Shown here piece by piece: positions 40,310-49,065 of a stretch of 64,000 nt of DNA (its first letter is position 1; every line of letters begins with the position of its first letter). The position numbers and the translations under genes were made by a program. The notes beneath the pieces are model-generated. The model made no database searches and was not told the origin of the DNA. It saw nothing but the letters and a program-made list of their open reading frames with translations. Source of the stretch: Enterobacter quasihormaechei (GTDB taxonomy: Bacteria; Pseudomonadota; Gammaproteobacteria; Enterobacterales; Enterobacteriaceae); assembly GCF_004331385.1 (NCBI RefSeq), contig NZ_SJON01000002.1, positions 248,001 to 312,000 on the forward strand, read 5' to 3'.

Positions 40310-41331
40310 CAGGCGGCTCCCTGCTGTTCTTCGCGCATCGCCAGCTGCTCTTTGGCGGCCTTTTGCATCATGCGGCGCAGGCGCGAGAGGCCGACGTCGT
40401 GCTGATACAGGTATTCATGGTCGCGGGCGTTGGGCGCCAGGCTTTCCAGCACCACGCGGTCCTGCTCCAGCACTTCCCAGTGCAGTTTTTCCAGACGGTT
40501 GCGGTACATGAAGCGCCACATGTCGCGCTGCCAGCCCTGCACCCGGCGAATGCGCCAGAAGAAGACGCGGCAGTTGTCGTTATCTTCCGGCACCACCATG
40601 CCGACGATAAAGAAGTGGCCGCCCGGCCCGAAGCGCTTCTTGTACGGAATGGAGAGGCGCATCCAGCAGGTGCCGCTGTTGCCCAGCTCCACCCAGTCAA
40701 AGTTGACGCCGCTCTGCCCTTTTTTCTCGAAAATAAAGCCGGTTTTGGTCGGCTGGAGCACCATGTCGGCCTTGCGATCCCCTTCCGCCATCGAGTGCGA
40801 CGAGGAGTGCAGATAAGTGCCGTGCATCGGGTCCATCACGTTTTCCAGCGCGTACTGGTAATTGCATTTCCACGCGGCGGTGCAGAGGAAATTGCTGAAG
40901 CTGTCCGTATCGGCGAGCTCGTCCGGGAAGGTCAGTTCGTCCGGCTGCTGGTCTGCGGTGACGCCAAACCACAGGAAGATGGCGCCATGCGCCTCCTGCA
41001 CGTTGTAGCTGCGCACGCACTGCTGGCCGACCAGCGGGCATTTGTCCACGGCGGGCACGTCTTTCACCTCGCCGTTGCCCGCGACCTCCACGCCGTGATA
41101 CCAGCAGGCAATGCGGTCGCCCAGGTTCCAGCCCATCGACAGGCGTGCGCCGCGGTGCGGACAGCGGTCCTCCAGCGCCTGCACCTTGCCGTCTTTGTTG
41201 CGCCAGACCACAATCTGTTCGCCCAGGCGGGTAATGCCCACCGGTGCAGACTGCACCTCCCAGCTCGCCAGCACCGGATACCAGAGGCCGCGCAGACCTT
41301 TATCGAGATAGTGTTGTACGGTAGTCGTCAT
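40309..41331 (-). CDS. Rieske non-haem iron oxygenase, alpha (catalytic) subunit
   Basis: A 340-residue oxygenase. Rieske cluster ligands C57, H59, C76 and H79 (CPHRGARLSMG, then ACWYHG) are followed by the mononuclear iron site in ENVMDPMHGTYLH (D167, H170, H175). No beta-subunit gene follows, so it is probably an alpha-only homo-oligomer of the phthalate/vanillate/carbazole-oxygenase type. It would hydroxylate or demethylate the aromatic substrate using electrons from the reductase and ferredoxin of the same operon. The substrate cannot be deduced. Confidence 0.93.
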   Translation of the reverse strand: MTTTVQHYLDKGLRGLWYPVLASWEVQSAPVGITRLGEQIVVWRNKDGKVQALEDRCPHRGARLSMGWNLGDRIACWYHGVEVAGNGEVKDVPAVDKCPLVGQQCVRSYNVQEAHGAIFLWFGVTADQQPDELTFPDELADTDSFSNFLCTAAWKCNYQYALENVMDPMHGTYLHSSSHSMAEGDRKADMVLQPTKTGFIFEKKGQSGVNFDWVELGNSGTCWMRLSIPYKKRFGPGGHFFIVGMVVPEDNDNCRVFFWRIRRVQGWQRDMWRFMYRNRLEKLHWEVLEQDRVVLESLAPNARDHEYLYQHDVGLSRLRRMMQKAAKEQLAMREEQQGAA

Positions 41332-41341
41332 CGCGTTGCCC

Positions 41342-41650
41342 TCAGTAGCCGTTAACCTGTAAGAATGCCTGGAAGCTGGCTTCGCTCCACGGCTCGCCCT
41401 GCTGATCGTGCATGCGCACCGCGTTCAGCCCGTTCACCAGCTCCGGTAAGGTTTCAACTCCCTGCTCGAAGAGATCTTCCAGCGTGGCGATGAGGTTCAC
41501 TTCCCAGCTTTCCGGCTCGCGGCTGCGGGTCTGCCAGATCAGGTTCTGATAATCACCCGGCTTATGGATCGCACCGTTACCGCCCTCAGCCGGTGGGGCA
41601 AACTGACGGCTTTCCGGCAGCGCCGGGTTGTAATTCAGGGTGTCGCTCAT
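41342..41650 (-). CDS. small conserved protein with recombinase-like helix-turn-helix region
   Basis: A 102-residue protein. The N-terminal 45 residues are polar and proline-rich; the rest (LIATLEDLFEQGVETLPELV, then LNAVRMHDQQGEPWSEASFQ) resembles the small helical domain of serine recombinases that reads out 'G.PW....' motifs. I recall such short proteins accompanying Rieske oxygenase genes in other bacteria. It overlaps the ferredoxin gene by four bases and precedes the oxygenase by ten. Function unknown; a structural role beside the oxygenase is one possibility. Confidence 0.7.
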   Translation of the reverse strand: MSDTLNYNPALPESRQFAPPAEGGNGAIHKPGDYQNLIWQTRSREPESWEVNLIATLEDLFEQGVETLPELVNGLNAVRMHDQQGEPWSEASFQAFLQVNGY

Positions 41651-41970
41651 GCCACGGTCTCCTCGACGAAGGTAATCTGAATCTGGTTTTCAAAAACCCG
41701 AACCGGGTAGCGGTTAAGGTTGCGTCCGCCGGGGCCGTGCAGGCACTGGCCGGTTTTGACGTCGAAGACCGCCTCGTGCAGCGGGCATTCCACTTTGCCG
41801 TCTTCCACGAAGCCCTGGCTCAGCAGGGCATAGGCGTGGGGGCATACGTCTTCCAGCGCGTAATATTCACCGTCAATCAAATACACGCCGATCTCTTTAC
41901 CGTCGACGTTGCCGCTAAAAGGGAAATCTTCCTGTACTTGTTCTGCGTCACATACGCCTATCCAGCTCAT
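41647..41970 (-). CDS. Rieske [2Fe-2S] ferredoxin of the oxygenase system
   Basis: A 107-residue ferredoxin with cluster ligands C43, H45, C62 and H65 (CPHAYALL, then ECPLHEAVF). It carries electrons from the FAD reductase to the oxygenase. The start MSWIGVCDAEQ at 41970 follows GGAGGATCGTG, a strong ribosome site; upstream codons back to 42084 are unsupported and would cross the operator at 41990. First gene of the 14-gene operon. Confidence 0.92.
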   Translation of the reverse strand: MSWIGVCDAEQVQEDFPFSGNVDGKEIGVYLIDGEYYALEDVCPHAYALLSQGFVEDGKVECPLHEAVFDVKTGQCLHGPGGRNLNRYPVRVFENQIQITFVEETVA

Positions 41971-41989
41971 CACGATCCTCCAGGCTTTT

Positions 41990-42005
41990 GTTTCATATAT
42001 GAAAC
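41990..42005. promoter_or_regulatory. operator-like palindrome 1 (GTTTCATATATGAAAC)
   Basis: A perfect 16-base inverted repeat 20 bases upstream of the ferredoxin start codon, inside the probable 5' leader or core promoter of the catabolic operon. Same half-sites, GTTTCA and TGAAAC, recur at 42258 and 42305. Confidence 0.65.
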
Positions 42006-42257
42006 TCTGTTTCTTATTTAATACGGTCAATATAAAAGCGATGAATGTTTCGTCAAGCTGCAATGTGACGAATTTGTTAATCAAACGGTAATTAATTAAC
42101 TAAGTGTGCAAAGGATCACGAAAAAATGCAGCGATATGAAATTTTCATTATTGCGGCGTGAAAGAATACGATTTATCGATGGCCTGAAATTTTAATAAAC
42201 AGTGATTGACTTCTTTTCTTTTTGTTCCTTAAAAATAAAAGAAGGTAAAATTATGGC

Positions 42258-42273
42258 GTTTCACCTGTGAAAC
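42258..42273. promoter_or_regulatory. operator-like palindrome 2 (GTTTCACCTGTGAAAC)
   Basis: Perfect GTTTCA and TGAAAC half-sites separated by four bases, 113 bases upstream of the divergent MFS start codon. Candidate site for the operon's IclR regulator. Confidence 0.65.
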
Positions 42274-42304
42274 TTAATTTTATTTTTCCATTAATAAACA
42301 ATGA

Positions 42305-42320
42305 GTTTCATAGGTGAACC
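42305..42320. promoter_or_regulatory. operator-like palindrome 3 (GTTTCATAGGTGAACC)
   Basis: One mismatch to the GTTTCA-N4-TGAAAC pattern. It begins 47 bases after palindrome 2, between it and the MFS gene. The surrounding 42100-42300 stretch is much richer in A+T than the flanking genes and probably holds the divergent promoters. Confidence 0.55.
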
Positions 42321-42385
42321 ATTTTACCCCTGTGACAATCACGCGCATAAAAAATAGAAATAAGCGAAAACATAAGGCAGGTGTT

Positions 42386-43597
42386 ATGACGGCAAGATGG
42401 CAAGGCATAGTGGCATTGTTATTACTCATTATTATTTCCTACGTCGACCGGGTAAATATTTCTGTCATGATTTTAAACCCGGAATTTGCCCAGCATTTTC
42501 AGCTAAATGAAAACAGAATGTTACAGGGAATGCTGATGACCTGTTTTCTGCTGGGTTATGGATTTTCAGCTTTATTATTAACGCCGGTTATTGAAAGCAA
42601 ACTCCATTATCGACAGGGATTATTGGGCAGCATAGCGATTTGGGCAGCGGTATGCGCCATTTCCCCGCTGCTCGGATCGCTGATGGGCATGCTTATCGCA
42701 CGCACGATCCTGGGGATCGCTGAGGGGCCGCTCTTTTCGCTGAAAACGCGCTTCATCAGCGAACACTTTAGCGCGCAGGAGATCGGCAAACCCAACGCCG
42801 TGACCGCGCTGGGGGTCTCGCTCGGGCTGGCCGTGGGCTTTCCGCTGGTGACGTGGCTGATGGCGCATCTCGGTTGGGCCGGGTCGTTTTATGCCCTGGC
42901 GGTACTGAACCTGGTGCTGGGCGGCGGCCTTGTCTGGCGCTTCCTGCCCGCGCCGCAGGGTGCGGAGCAGATCAAAAAACCGGGCTTCGCAGAGACGTTT
43001 TCGCTTGCCTGGCAGACGCCGCTGCTCGGGTGGATCCTGCTGGTGGAGATTGCCACCCTGAGCTATCTCTGGGGGAGCAGCGCCTGGCTGCCCGCGTGGC
43101 TGCGTGACGAGCATCATTTCTCGCTGCACGCCACGGGCATGCTTGCGGCCATTCCCTTCCTGCTGAGCCTGGGCTCGAAGTTCCTCGGCGGGGTGCTGCT
43201 CGACAAAATGCGCCCGGAACAGGCGCCGGTGCTGTTTGTGGTGGGCGGCGCGCTGACGGCGCTGTCCGTGGTCGCGCTGATGCTCAGCCATCAGCCTGCC
43301 TGGCTGGCGCTGTTTATGCTCTCGGCGAATATCTTCTGGGGGCTACAGGGGGCGGCTATTCCGGCGGTGATCCAGCATCACGCCGCGCGGGAAGCGGTGG
43401 GCAGCGCTTACGGCATTATCAATGGGATCGGCAATATCTGCGCGGCGTTTATTCCGCTGCTGATGGGGATGGTGATGAGGTCGGTGGGGTCGGTCAGCTC
43501 AGGCTTTTCGGTGCTGGTCGTCTCGCAGGCAATCACCCTGCTTGCCGGGGGAATGTTGCTGCTGCGCATGCGTCGCGCAGCAGCAATCAGCGCGTAA
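42386..43597 (+). CDS. MFS transporter, anion:cation symporter type (divergent)
   Basis: A 403-residue, 12-helix major facilitator. The first helix carries the ACS-like IISYVDRVNISVMI segment and helix 4 ARTILGIAEGPLFSLKTR. ATG at 42386 follows AAGGCAGG; a longer frame from 42314 would begin inside the operator region and is not favoured. It resembles the MFS protein at 35288, so the island carries two carriers of the same type, one in the operon and one divergent. It converges on speB, three bases apart. Confidence 0.88.
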   Translation: MTARWQGIVALLLLIIISYVDRVNISVMILNPEFAQHFQLNENRMLQGMLMTCFLLGYGFSALLLTPVIESKLHYRQGLLGSIAIWAAVCAISPLLGSLMGMLIARTILGIAEGPLFSLKTRFISEHFSAQEIGKPNAVTALGVSLGLAVGFPLVTWLMAHLGWAGSFYALAVLNLVLGGGLVWRFLPAPQGAEQIKKPGFAETFSLAWQTPLLGWILLVEIATLSYLWGSSAWLPAWLRDEHHFSLHATGMLAAIPFLLSLGSKFLGGVLLDKMRPEQAPVLFVVGGALTALSVVALMLSHQPAWLALFMLSANIFWGLQGAAIPAVIQHHAAREAVGSAYGIINGIGNICAAFIPLLMGMVMRSVGSVSSGFSVLVVSQAITLLAGGMLLLRMRRAAAISA

Positions 43598-43600
43598 GGC

Positions 43601-44521
43601 TTATTCGCCTTTTTTCGCCGCCTGGATGTAGAGCATTTCCAGCGCCAGGGTCGCCGCGGCAAGCGCGGTGATCTCGGACTGGTCATAGGCTGGCGCCACT
43701 TCCACCACGTCCATCCCAACGATGTTCAGATCCTTCAGGCCACGCACCAGCTTGATGGCGCGGTCTGACGTCAGGCCGCCAATCACTGGCGTACCAGTAC
43801 CCGGTGCAAACGCCGGATCCAGGCAGTCGATGTCAAAGGTCAGATACACGGGCATATCACCGACGATCTGCTTAACCTGAGCCAGAATATCGTCCACGCC
43901 GCGATCGTTCACCTGGCCGGCGTCCAGCACGGTGAAGCCGTTATCTTTGTCGAACTCGGTACGGATGCCGATCTGCACGGAGTGGTTCGGATCGATCAGG
44001 CCTTCTTTCGGCGCGGTGTAGAACATGGTGCCGTGGTCGAACTCGCAGCCGTTCGCGTAGGTGTCGGTATGCGCATCGAAGTGCACCAGCGCCATTTTAC
44101 CGAAGTGCTTCGCGTGGGCGCGCAGCAGCGGCAGAGTAACGAAGTGGTCACCGCCGAAGGAGAGCATGCGCTTACCGGCCGCCAGCAGCTTCTCTGCGTG
44201 CGCCTGCAATTTTTCGCTCATTTCGCGCGCGTCGCCGAAGGCGTACACCAGGTCACCGCAGTCCACCACGTTCAGGCGCTCGCGCATGTCGAAGTTCCAC
44301 GGGAAGCGGTTGTGCTCCCAGGCCAGGTTGGTGGAAACCTGACGGATTGCCGCCGGGCCGTGACGTCCACCCGCACGACCGGAGGTTGCCATGTCGAACG
44401 GTACGCCGGTGATCACCCAGTCAGCGTCGCTGTCGTACGGCTGGAAGTTCATTGGAAGGCGTAAAAAACCAAACGCGTTAGATACCAGAGAGTTATCGTA
44501 CTGATGACCTAAAGTGCTCAT
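43601..44521 (-). CDS. speB: agmatinase
   Basis: A 306-residue Mn-dependent ureohydrolase that splits agmatine into putrescine and urea. Metal-ligand motifs: [17 protein letters not shown] and [15 protein letters not shown] (here TFDIDCLDP). Length equals E. coli SpeB. Together with speA upstream it forms the arginine-agmatine-putrescine route. Confidence 0.97.
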   Translation of the reverse strand: MSTLGHQYDNSLVSNAFGFLRLPMNFQPYDSDADWVITGVPFDMATSGRAGGRHGPAAIRQVSTNLAWEHNRFPWNFDMRERLNVVDCGDLVYAFGDAREMSEKLQAHAEKLLAAGKRMLSFGGDHFVTLPLLRAHAKHFGKMALVHFDAHTDTYANGCEFDHGTMFYTAPKEGLIDPNHSVQIGIRTEFDKDNGFTVLDAGQVNDRGVDDILAQVKQIVGDMPVYLTFDIDCLDPAFAPGTGTPVIGGLTSDRAIKLVRGLKDLNIVGMDVVEVAPAYDQSEITALAAATLALEMLYIQAAKKGE

Positions 44522-44561
44522 GTCCAGACCTCTTTAAACGTCGATACATTAAAAACAGATG

Positions 44562-44608
44562 AAAAAAAATCCCCTCCACGTCGTTAAACCCGACGAGGAA
44601 GGGATTGA
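44562..44608 (-). terminator. terminator between speA and speB
   Basis: On the minus strand ATCCCTTCC-TCGTCG pairs with CGACG-TGGAGGGGAT and is followed by a run of T. It lies upstream of the speB start, so it should end or attenuate speA transcripts, leaving speB to its own promoter or read-through. Confidence 0.8.
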
Positions 44609-44677
44609 TTCGTAAATCGCATATTGGGGCGAATTATCGCCGTTAATTCATACGGGTTCAAGTGAGTATAGCATTCT

Positions 44678-44743
44678 GTCGGATGGCGGCTGCACCTTAT
44701 CCGGCCTACATTCGCAGGCCCGGTAAGCGCAGCGCCACCGGGC
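44678..44743. repeat. pair of REP-like palindromes between speA and speB
   Basis: Palindromes GTCGGATGGCGGCTGCACC-TTATCCGGC and GCCCGGTAAGCGCAGCGCCACCGGGC in opposite orientation, joined by about 10 bases. Typical BIME layout at an operon boundary. Confidence 0.8.
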
Positions 44744-44777
44744 ATTGGCGGCACAGCAGCCTGATGCCCTCACCCCA

Positions 44778-44800
44778 CCCCTCTCCCACACGGAGAGGGC
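44778..44800 (-). terminator. hairpin directly after speA
   Basis: CCCTCTCC and GGAGAGGG form an 8-bp stem about eight bases past the speA stop codon, with CCCTCACCCCAC beside it. No T-tract follows. The sequence is akin to elements after bglA and hemW. Confidence 0.5.
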
Positions 44801-44807
44801 GTTTTAC

Positions 44808-46784
44808 CTACTCGTCTTCCAGGTAGGTGTACCCGTACAGACCCGCTTCAAACTCTTCCAGGAACTGCTGCTGCAAGGCATCGTCCAGACCGGTGTTTTT
44901 CACCTGGTCGCGGAACTGGGTGAGCAGTTTTTTCGGATCCAGCTGCACGTATTCGAGCATATCCGCCACGGTATCCCCTTCGTCGGACAGCTCAACCTCG
45001 ACGCTGCCGTCAGGGAAGACAAACACGTCAACCGCTTCGGTATCGCCGAACAGGTTGTGCATGTTGCCGAGAATCTCCTGATACGCACCCACCATAAAGA
45101 AGCCCAGCATTGGCGGGTTCTCCGGATCGTACTCCGGCATTGGCATCGTCGTTGCGATACCGTCACCGTCAACGTAGTGGTCAATCGCGCCGTCAGAGTC
45201 ACAGGTGATGTCCAGCAGCACCGCGCGACGTTCCGGGGCGTGGTTCAGCCCTTCCAGCGGCAGAACCGGGAACAGCTGGTCGATACCCCAGGCATCCGGC
45301 ATCGACTGGAACAGGGAGAAGTTGACGTACATTTTGTCCGCCATACGCTCCTGCAACTCGTCGATAATTGGACGATGCGCGCGGTTGCTCGGGTCGAGCT
45401 GTTTCTGCACTTCATGGCACATGTTCAGATAGAGCTGCTCGGCCCACGCGCGCTCTTGCAGGCTAAAGGTGCCTGACGAGTAGCCGACGTGAATATCGTG
45501 CAGGTCCATCTGGCTGTCGTGCAGCCATTCGCGCAGGGAGCGACGCGTGCCCGGCTCGTGCATCTCCTGCCAGGTTTCCCACATGCTTTGCAGGGAACGT
45601 GGGGCATCGTCAGCCGGAGGCGTGGCTTCGGTGATTTCGCTACGCTCAACGCCGATGATGTTAGACACCAGCACCGTATGGTGCGCGGTAACCGCGCGGC
45701 CAGATTCGGTGATCACCGTCGGGTGCGGCAGGCCGTGCTCTTCGCAGGCATCGCCAATCGCCCAGATGATGTTGTTGGCGTATTCGTTCAGGCCGTAGTT
45801 GACCGAGCAGTCAGACTGGGAGCGGGTTCCTTCGTAGTCCACGCCCAGGCCGCCGCCCACGTCAAAGCACTGGATGTTCACGCCAAGCTTATGCAGCTCA
45901 ACGTAAAAACGCGCGGATTCACGCACGCCGGTGGCGATGTCGCGGATATTGGCCATCTGCGAGCCGAGATGGAAGTGCAGCAGCTGAATGCTGTCCAGTC
46001 GACCGCGCTCGCGCAGAATCTCCACCAGCTGAAGCACCTGGTTCGCCGCGAGGCCGAACTTGGATTTTTCACCGCCGGAAGACTGCCATTTACCGGAACC
46101 CTGCGACGCCAGTCGCGCACGCACGCCAAGGCGCGGGATCACATTCAGACGCTCGGCCTCTTCCAGCACGATCGCGATTTCGGTCATCTTCTCGATCACC
46201 AGATAGACCTTGTGGCCCATCTTCTCGCCAATCAGCGCCAGACGAATGTATTCGCGGTCCTTATAGCCGTTACAGACGATCACCGACCGGGTCATGCCCG
46301 CGTGCGCCAGAACGGCCATCAGCTCCGCTTTGGAACCAGCTTCCAGGCCCAGCGGCTCGCCGGAGTGGATCAGGGACTCAATCACGCGGCGGTGCTGGTT
46401 TACCTTGATCGGGTAGACGAGGAAATAGTCGCCGTTATAACCATACGATTCGCGCGCGCGTTTGAAGGCGGCGTTAATAGAACGCAGGCGATGTTGCAGG
46501 ATCTGCGGGAAGCAGAACAGTGCAGGCAAGCGCTGGCCCTGCGCTTCACGGGCTTTCACCAGCTTAGCGAGATCCACGCGCGCTTCAGGGACGTCCGGAT
46601 CCGGGCAGACGCTGATGTGGCCCAGTTCGTTAACGTCGTAGTAGTTATTGCCCCACCAGGCAATATTGTAAGTGCGCAGCATCTTGCTGGCTTCCTGGGA
46701 GCTCATCGCAACCTCCTGCATAGAACGTAGTACACCCTGTTCGCCTGCTGACGAAGGCGAAAGCGAAGACATGTCGTCAGACAT
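44808..46784 (-). CDS. speA: biosynthetic arginine decarboxylase
   Basis: A 658-residue PLP enzyme converting arginine to agmatine. The PLP lysine lies in VYPIKVNQH near 127; the glycine-rich phosphate site is [13 protein letters not shown]; the specificity-helix cysteine is in [10 protein letters not shown]. Start MSDDMSSLS at 46784 follows GAGG and matches E. coli length (658). Preceded by the small gene yqgB. Confidence 0.97.
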   Translation of the reverse strand: MSDDMSSLSPSSAGEQGVLRSMQEVAMSSQEASKMLRTYNIAWWGNNYYDVNELGHISVCPDPDVPEARVDLAKLVKAREAQGQRLPALFCFPQILQHRLRSINAAFKRARESYGYNGDYFLVYPIKVNQHRRVIESLIHSGEPLGLEAGSKAELMAVLAHAGMTRSVIVCNGYKDREYIRLALIGEKMGHKVYLVIEKMTEIAIVLEEAERLNVIPRLGVRARLASQGSGKWQSSGGEKSKFGLAANQVLQLVEILRERGRLDSIQLLHFHLGSQMANIRDIATGVRESARFYVELHKLGVNIQCFDVGGGLGVDYEGTRSQSDCSVNYGLNEYANNIIWAIGDACEEHGLPHPTVITESGRAVTAHHTVLVSNIIGVERSEITEATPPADDAPRSLQSMWETWQEMHEPGTRRSLREWLHDSQMDLHDIHVGYSSGTFSLQERAWAEQLYLNMCHEVQKQLDPSNRAHRPIIDELQERMADKMYVNFSLFQSMPDAWGIDQLFPVLPLEGLNHAPERRAVLLDITCDSDGAIDHYVDGDGIATTMPMPEYDPENPPMLGFFMVGAYQEILGNMHNLFGDTEAVDVFVFPDGSVEVELSDEGDTVADMLEYVQLDPKKLLTQFRDQVKNTGLDDALQQQFLEEFEAGLYGYTYLEDE

Positions 46785-46792
46785 AGCGAACC

Positions 46793-46924
46793 TCAACTCT
46801 TTGTAGTAAGTGTAAAACAGTTGACTACTATCGCAGCGTTATACGGCGATAACAACCCATTAACGGCTCCATTTCCCAGCAGAGTATGCTGAAATCCAGA
46901 CCGTGCGACCGGTTTCTTATTCAT
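46793..46924 (-). CDS. yqgB: small protein YqgB
   Basis: A 43-residue protein ending eight bases before speA. The N-terminus MNKKPVA and the C-terminal [10 protein letters not shown] match what I remember of E. coli YqgB, which is also 43 residues and sits at the same place. The ribosome site is weak. It may be an acid-stress small protein or act mainly as a translated leader of speA. The frame is open further upstream, but the E. coli length supports this start. Confidence 0.72.
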   Translation of the reverse strand: MNKKPVARSGFQHTLLGNGAVNGLLSPYNAAIVVNCFTLTTKS

Positions 46925-47440
46925 ATCATTGTAAAACACGTATCCGAACTCTGTATGACAAGGTTCGGCGAAACCACGAGAAAACTCCTGTATTAACAAG
47001 AGCGCCCTTGTTCAGTTTTCACAAAGCGTGACCGGCTCTGGAATCCTGAGAAGCACCGAGATGGGTATAACATCGGCAGGTGTTTAAACCAGAAGTGCGG
47101 GTGGGAATCACATGCGCGCCAGAACGGCTGCGCTGAATGAGCGGAAAACGATGGTTCATTATCTCGTATCACCTCCACGGCCGCCTCTGCTGAAACGGAC
47201 CACAAGCCAAAGCTAAAAGTTCACTGCTTAACCCGGCTGGAAGTGGCGACACGATGTGTTCATCGAGCGCTGATTTTATATGAGCCGCGCGCCGCGTTTT
47301 ATACCGAGAAGGTAGCTAAAAAGCAAAATAAAAATGTGCAGGTTGCCAGCGCCGTCAGGAAAAATTTCCAGCAATGTTTTCAACGCAGTGAGAGGTGAGT
47401 CAAAAAAAACTGGAAATCGGGCGAAGAAGTGACCTAAAAT
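46925..47440. other. intergenic region between yqgB and metK
   Basis: About 515 bases without a confident gene. It should contain the speA/yqgB promoter and a long speA leader on the minus strand, with a small hairpin AACAAG...CTTGTT at 46995-47012. An open frame on the minus strand at 46993-47205 (70 codons) has no recognisable domain and is not called. No RNA gene was recognised. Confidence 0.6.
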
Positions 47441-47519
47441 AGCCATCCAGATGTTAATCCATCCATACCGATTAACACTCAGACTGCCAGTGTCAAAATC
47501 CTGTAGGCCTTGGTAGAAT
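47441..47519 (+). promoter_or_regulatory. metK promoter with met-box-like repeats
   Basis: A good sigma-70 promoter: TGTCAA at 47491-47496 and TAGAAT at 47514-47519 with a 17-base spacer. Upstream, consecutive 8-mers AGCCATCC, AGATGTTA and ATCCATCC (47441-47464) resemble degenerate met boxes (AGACGTCT), the MetJ operator unit known to control metK in E. coli. Promoter hexamers are clear; MetJ binding is inferred. Confidence 0.65.
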
Positions 47520-47584
47520 TATCTCCTTTGGCTATTCCACACAGCAGCTTGAGCTAACCAAATTCCTCTTAGGTGAAATAAAAC

Positions 47585-48739
47585 ATGGCAAAACACCTGT
47601 TTACGTCCGAGTCCGTATCAGAAGGACATCCTGATAAAATTGCTGACCAAATCTCCGATGCGGTGCTGGATGCGATCCTCGCGCAGGATCCAAAGGCGCG
47701 CGTAGCGTGTGAAACCTATGTCAAAACCGGCATGGTTCTGGTTGGCGGTGAGATCACCACCAGCGCATGGGTTGATATCGAAGAGATCACCCGTAACACG
47801 GTACGTGAGATCGGCTATGTGCATTCTGATATGGGCTTTGATGCCAACTCCTGCGCCGTACTGAGCGCGATTGGCAAACAGTCTCCGGACATCAACCAGG
47901 GCGTTGACCGTGCCGATCCGCTGGAACAGGGCGCGGGCGACCAGGGCCTGATGTTCGGCTATGCGACCAACGAAACCGACGTGCTGATGCCGGCCCCTGT
48001 GACTTACGCACACCGTCTGGTGCAGCGTCAGGCTGAAGTGCGTAAAAACGGCACTCTGCCGTGGCTGCGTCCGGATGCGAAAAGCCAGGTGACCTTCCAG
48101 TACGACGACGGGAAAATCGTCGGTATCGATGCCGTGGTTCTCTCCACGCAGCATGCTGAAGAGATTGATCAGAAATCGCTGCAAGAAGCGGTGATGGAAG
48201 AGATCATCAAGCCGGTTCTGCCGACTGAGTGGCTGAGCTCTGCGACCAAATTCTTCATCAACCCAACCGGACGCTTTGTTATCGGCGGGCCTATGGGTGA
48301 CTGCGGTCTGACCGGTCGTAAAATCATCGTTGATACCTACGGCGGCATGGCGCGTCACGGTGGCGGTGCATTCTCCGGTAAAGATCCGTCTAAAGTTGAC
48401 CGTTCTGCCGCGTACGCTGCGCGTTATGTGGCGAAAAACATCGTTGCTGCCGGCCTGGCTGACCGCTGTGAGATTCAGGTTTCCTACGCTATCGGCGTGG
48501 CTGAGCCAACCTCCATCATGGTGGAAACCTTCGGTACTGAAAAAGTGCCTTCAGAACAGCTGACCCTGCTGGTGCGCGAGTTCTTCGACCTGCGCCCATA
48601 CGGCCTGATTCAGATGCTGGATCTGCTGCACCCAATCTACCAGGAAACTGCCGCGTACGGTCACTTTGGTCGCGAACATTTCCCATGGGAAAAAACCGAC
48701 AAAGCCGCCCTGCTGCGTGACGCTGCCGGTCTGAAGTAA
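47585..48739 (+). CDS. metK: S-adenosylmethionine synthetase
   Basis: A 384-residue enzyme making SAM from methionine and ATP. Motifs: [13 protein letters not shown] (catalytic His, ATP site), [12 protein letters not shown] (signature) and [19 protein letters not shown] (phosphate loop). Length equals E. coli MetK. Codon use is biased as for highly expressed genes. Confidence 0.98.
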   Translation: MAKHLFTSESVSEGHPDKIADQISDAVLDAILAQDPKARVACETYVKTGMVLVGGEITTSAWVDIEEITRNTVREIGYVHSDMGFDANSCAVLSAIGKQSPDINQGVDRADPLEQGAGDQGLMFGYATNETDVLMPAPVTYAHRLVQRQAEVRKNGTLPWLRPDAKSQVTFQYDDGKIVGIDAVVLSTQHAEEIDQKSLQEAVMEEIIKPVLPTEWLSSATKFFINPTGRFVIGGPMGDCGLTGRKIIVDTYGGMARHGGGAFSGKDPSKVDRSAAYAARYVAKNIVAAGLADRCEIQVSYAIGVAEPTSIMVETFGTEKVPSEQLTLLVREFFDLRPYGLIQMLDLLHPIYQETAAYGHFGREHFPWEKTDKAALLRDAAGLK

Positions 48740-48760
48740 TCGACTGACCGCTGTTTAAAC

Positions 48761-48787
48761 AAGCCAGCCTTTGTGCTGGCTTTTTTT
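48761..48787 (+). terminator. rho-independent terminator of metK
   Basis: AAGCCAGC-CTTTGT-GCTGGCTT followed by TTTTT, 22 bases after the metK stop codon. Confidence 0.95.
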
Positions 48788-48789
48788 AT

Positions 48790-48860
48790 GTCGGGTGGCG
48801 GCTGCGCCTTACCCGACCTACGATTATGTAGGCCGGGTAAGGCGCAGCCGCCACCCGGCA
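48790..48860. repeat. pair of REP-like palindromes after metK
   Basis: GTCGGGTGGCGGCTGCGCC-TTACCCGAC and GCCGGGTAAGGCGCAGCCGCCACCCGGC in opposite orientation, immediately after the metK terminator. The remaining gap to galP holds the galP control sites. Confidence 0.85.
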
Positions 48861-49046
48861 ATCTTTGAAACCGCTTACACTATGCCGGATATACCCCGCT
48901 TTCAGAATAATCTCTTTGCATGATCGTAATTCTTCTGCTGTTACATTCCCTTTCAGTTAAGTCTGAAATTCATGCAAACGCGATGCATATCAATTAATTT
49001 ACCTCTATATTTTCAAAGCTTTAATTATTTTTACGGTTACGGGTTA

Positions 49047-49062
49047 GTGTAACCGATTACAC
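49047..49062. promoter_or_regulatory. GalR/GalS operator upstream of galP
   Basis: GTGTAACCGATTACAC is a perfect 16-base palindrome that fits the gal operator consensus GTGkAAnCGnTTnCAC, 85 bases before the galP start codon. It sits next to a CRP site, the arrangement known for gal regulon genes. Confidence 0.9.
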
Positions 49063-49065
49063 CAT

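Noticed and set aside
29264..43600. catabolic island as an integrated mobile element
   Set aside because: No integrase, transposase, tRNA gene or flanking direct repeat was seen at either edge.
45489..46730. 413-codon open frame opposite speA
   Set aside because: Antisense shadow; no start signal and no family resemblance.
46993..47205. 70-codon minus-strand frame between yqgB and metK
   Set aside because: No domain, no good ribosome site; region is better explained as leader/promoter DNA for speA.
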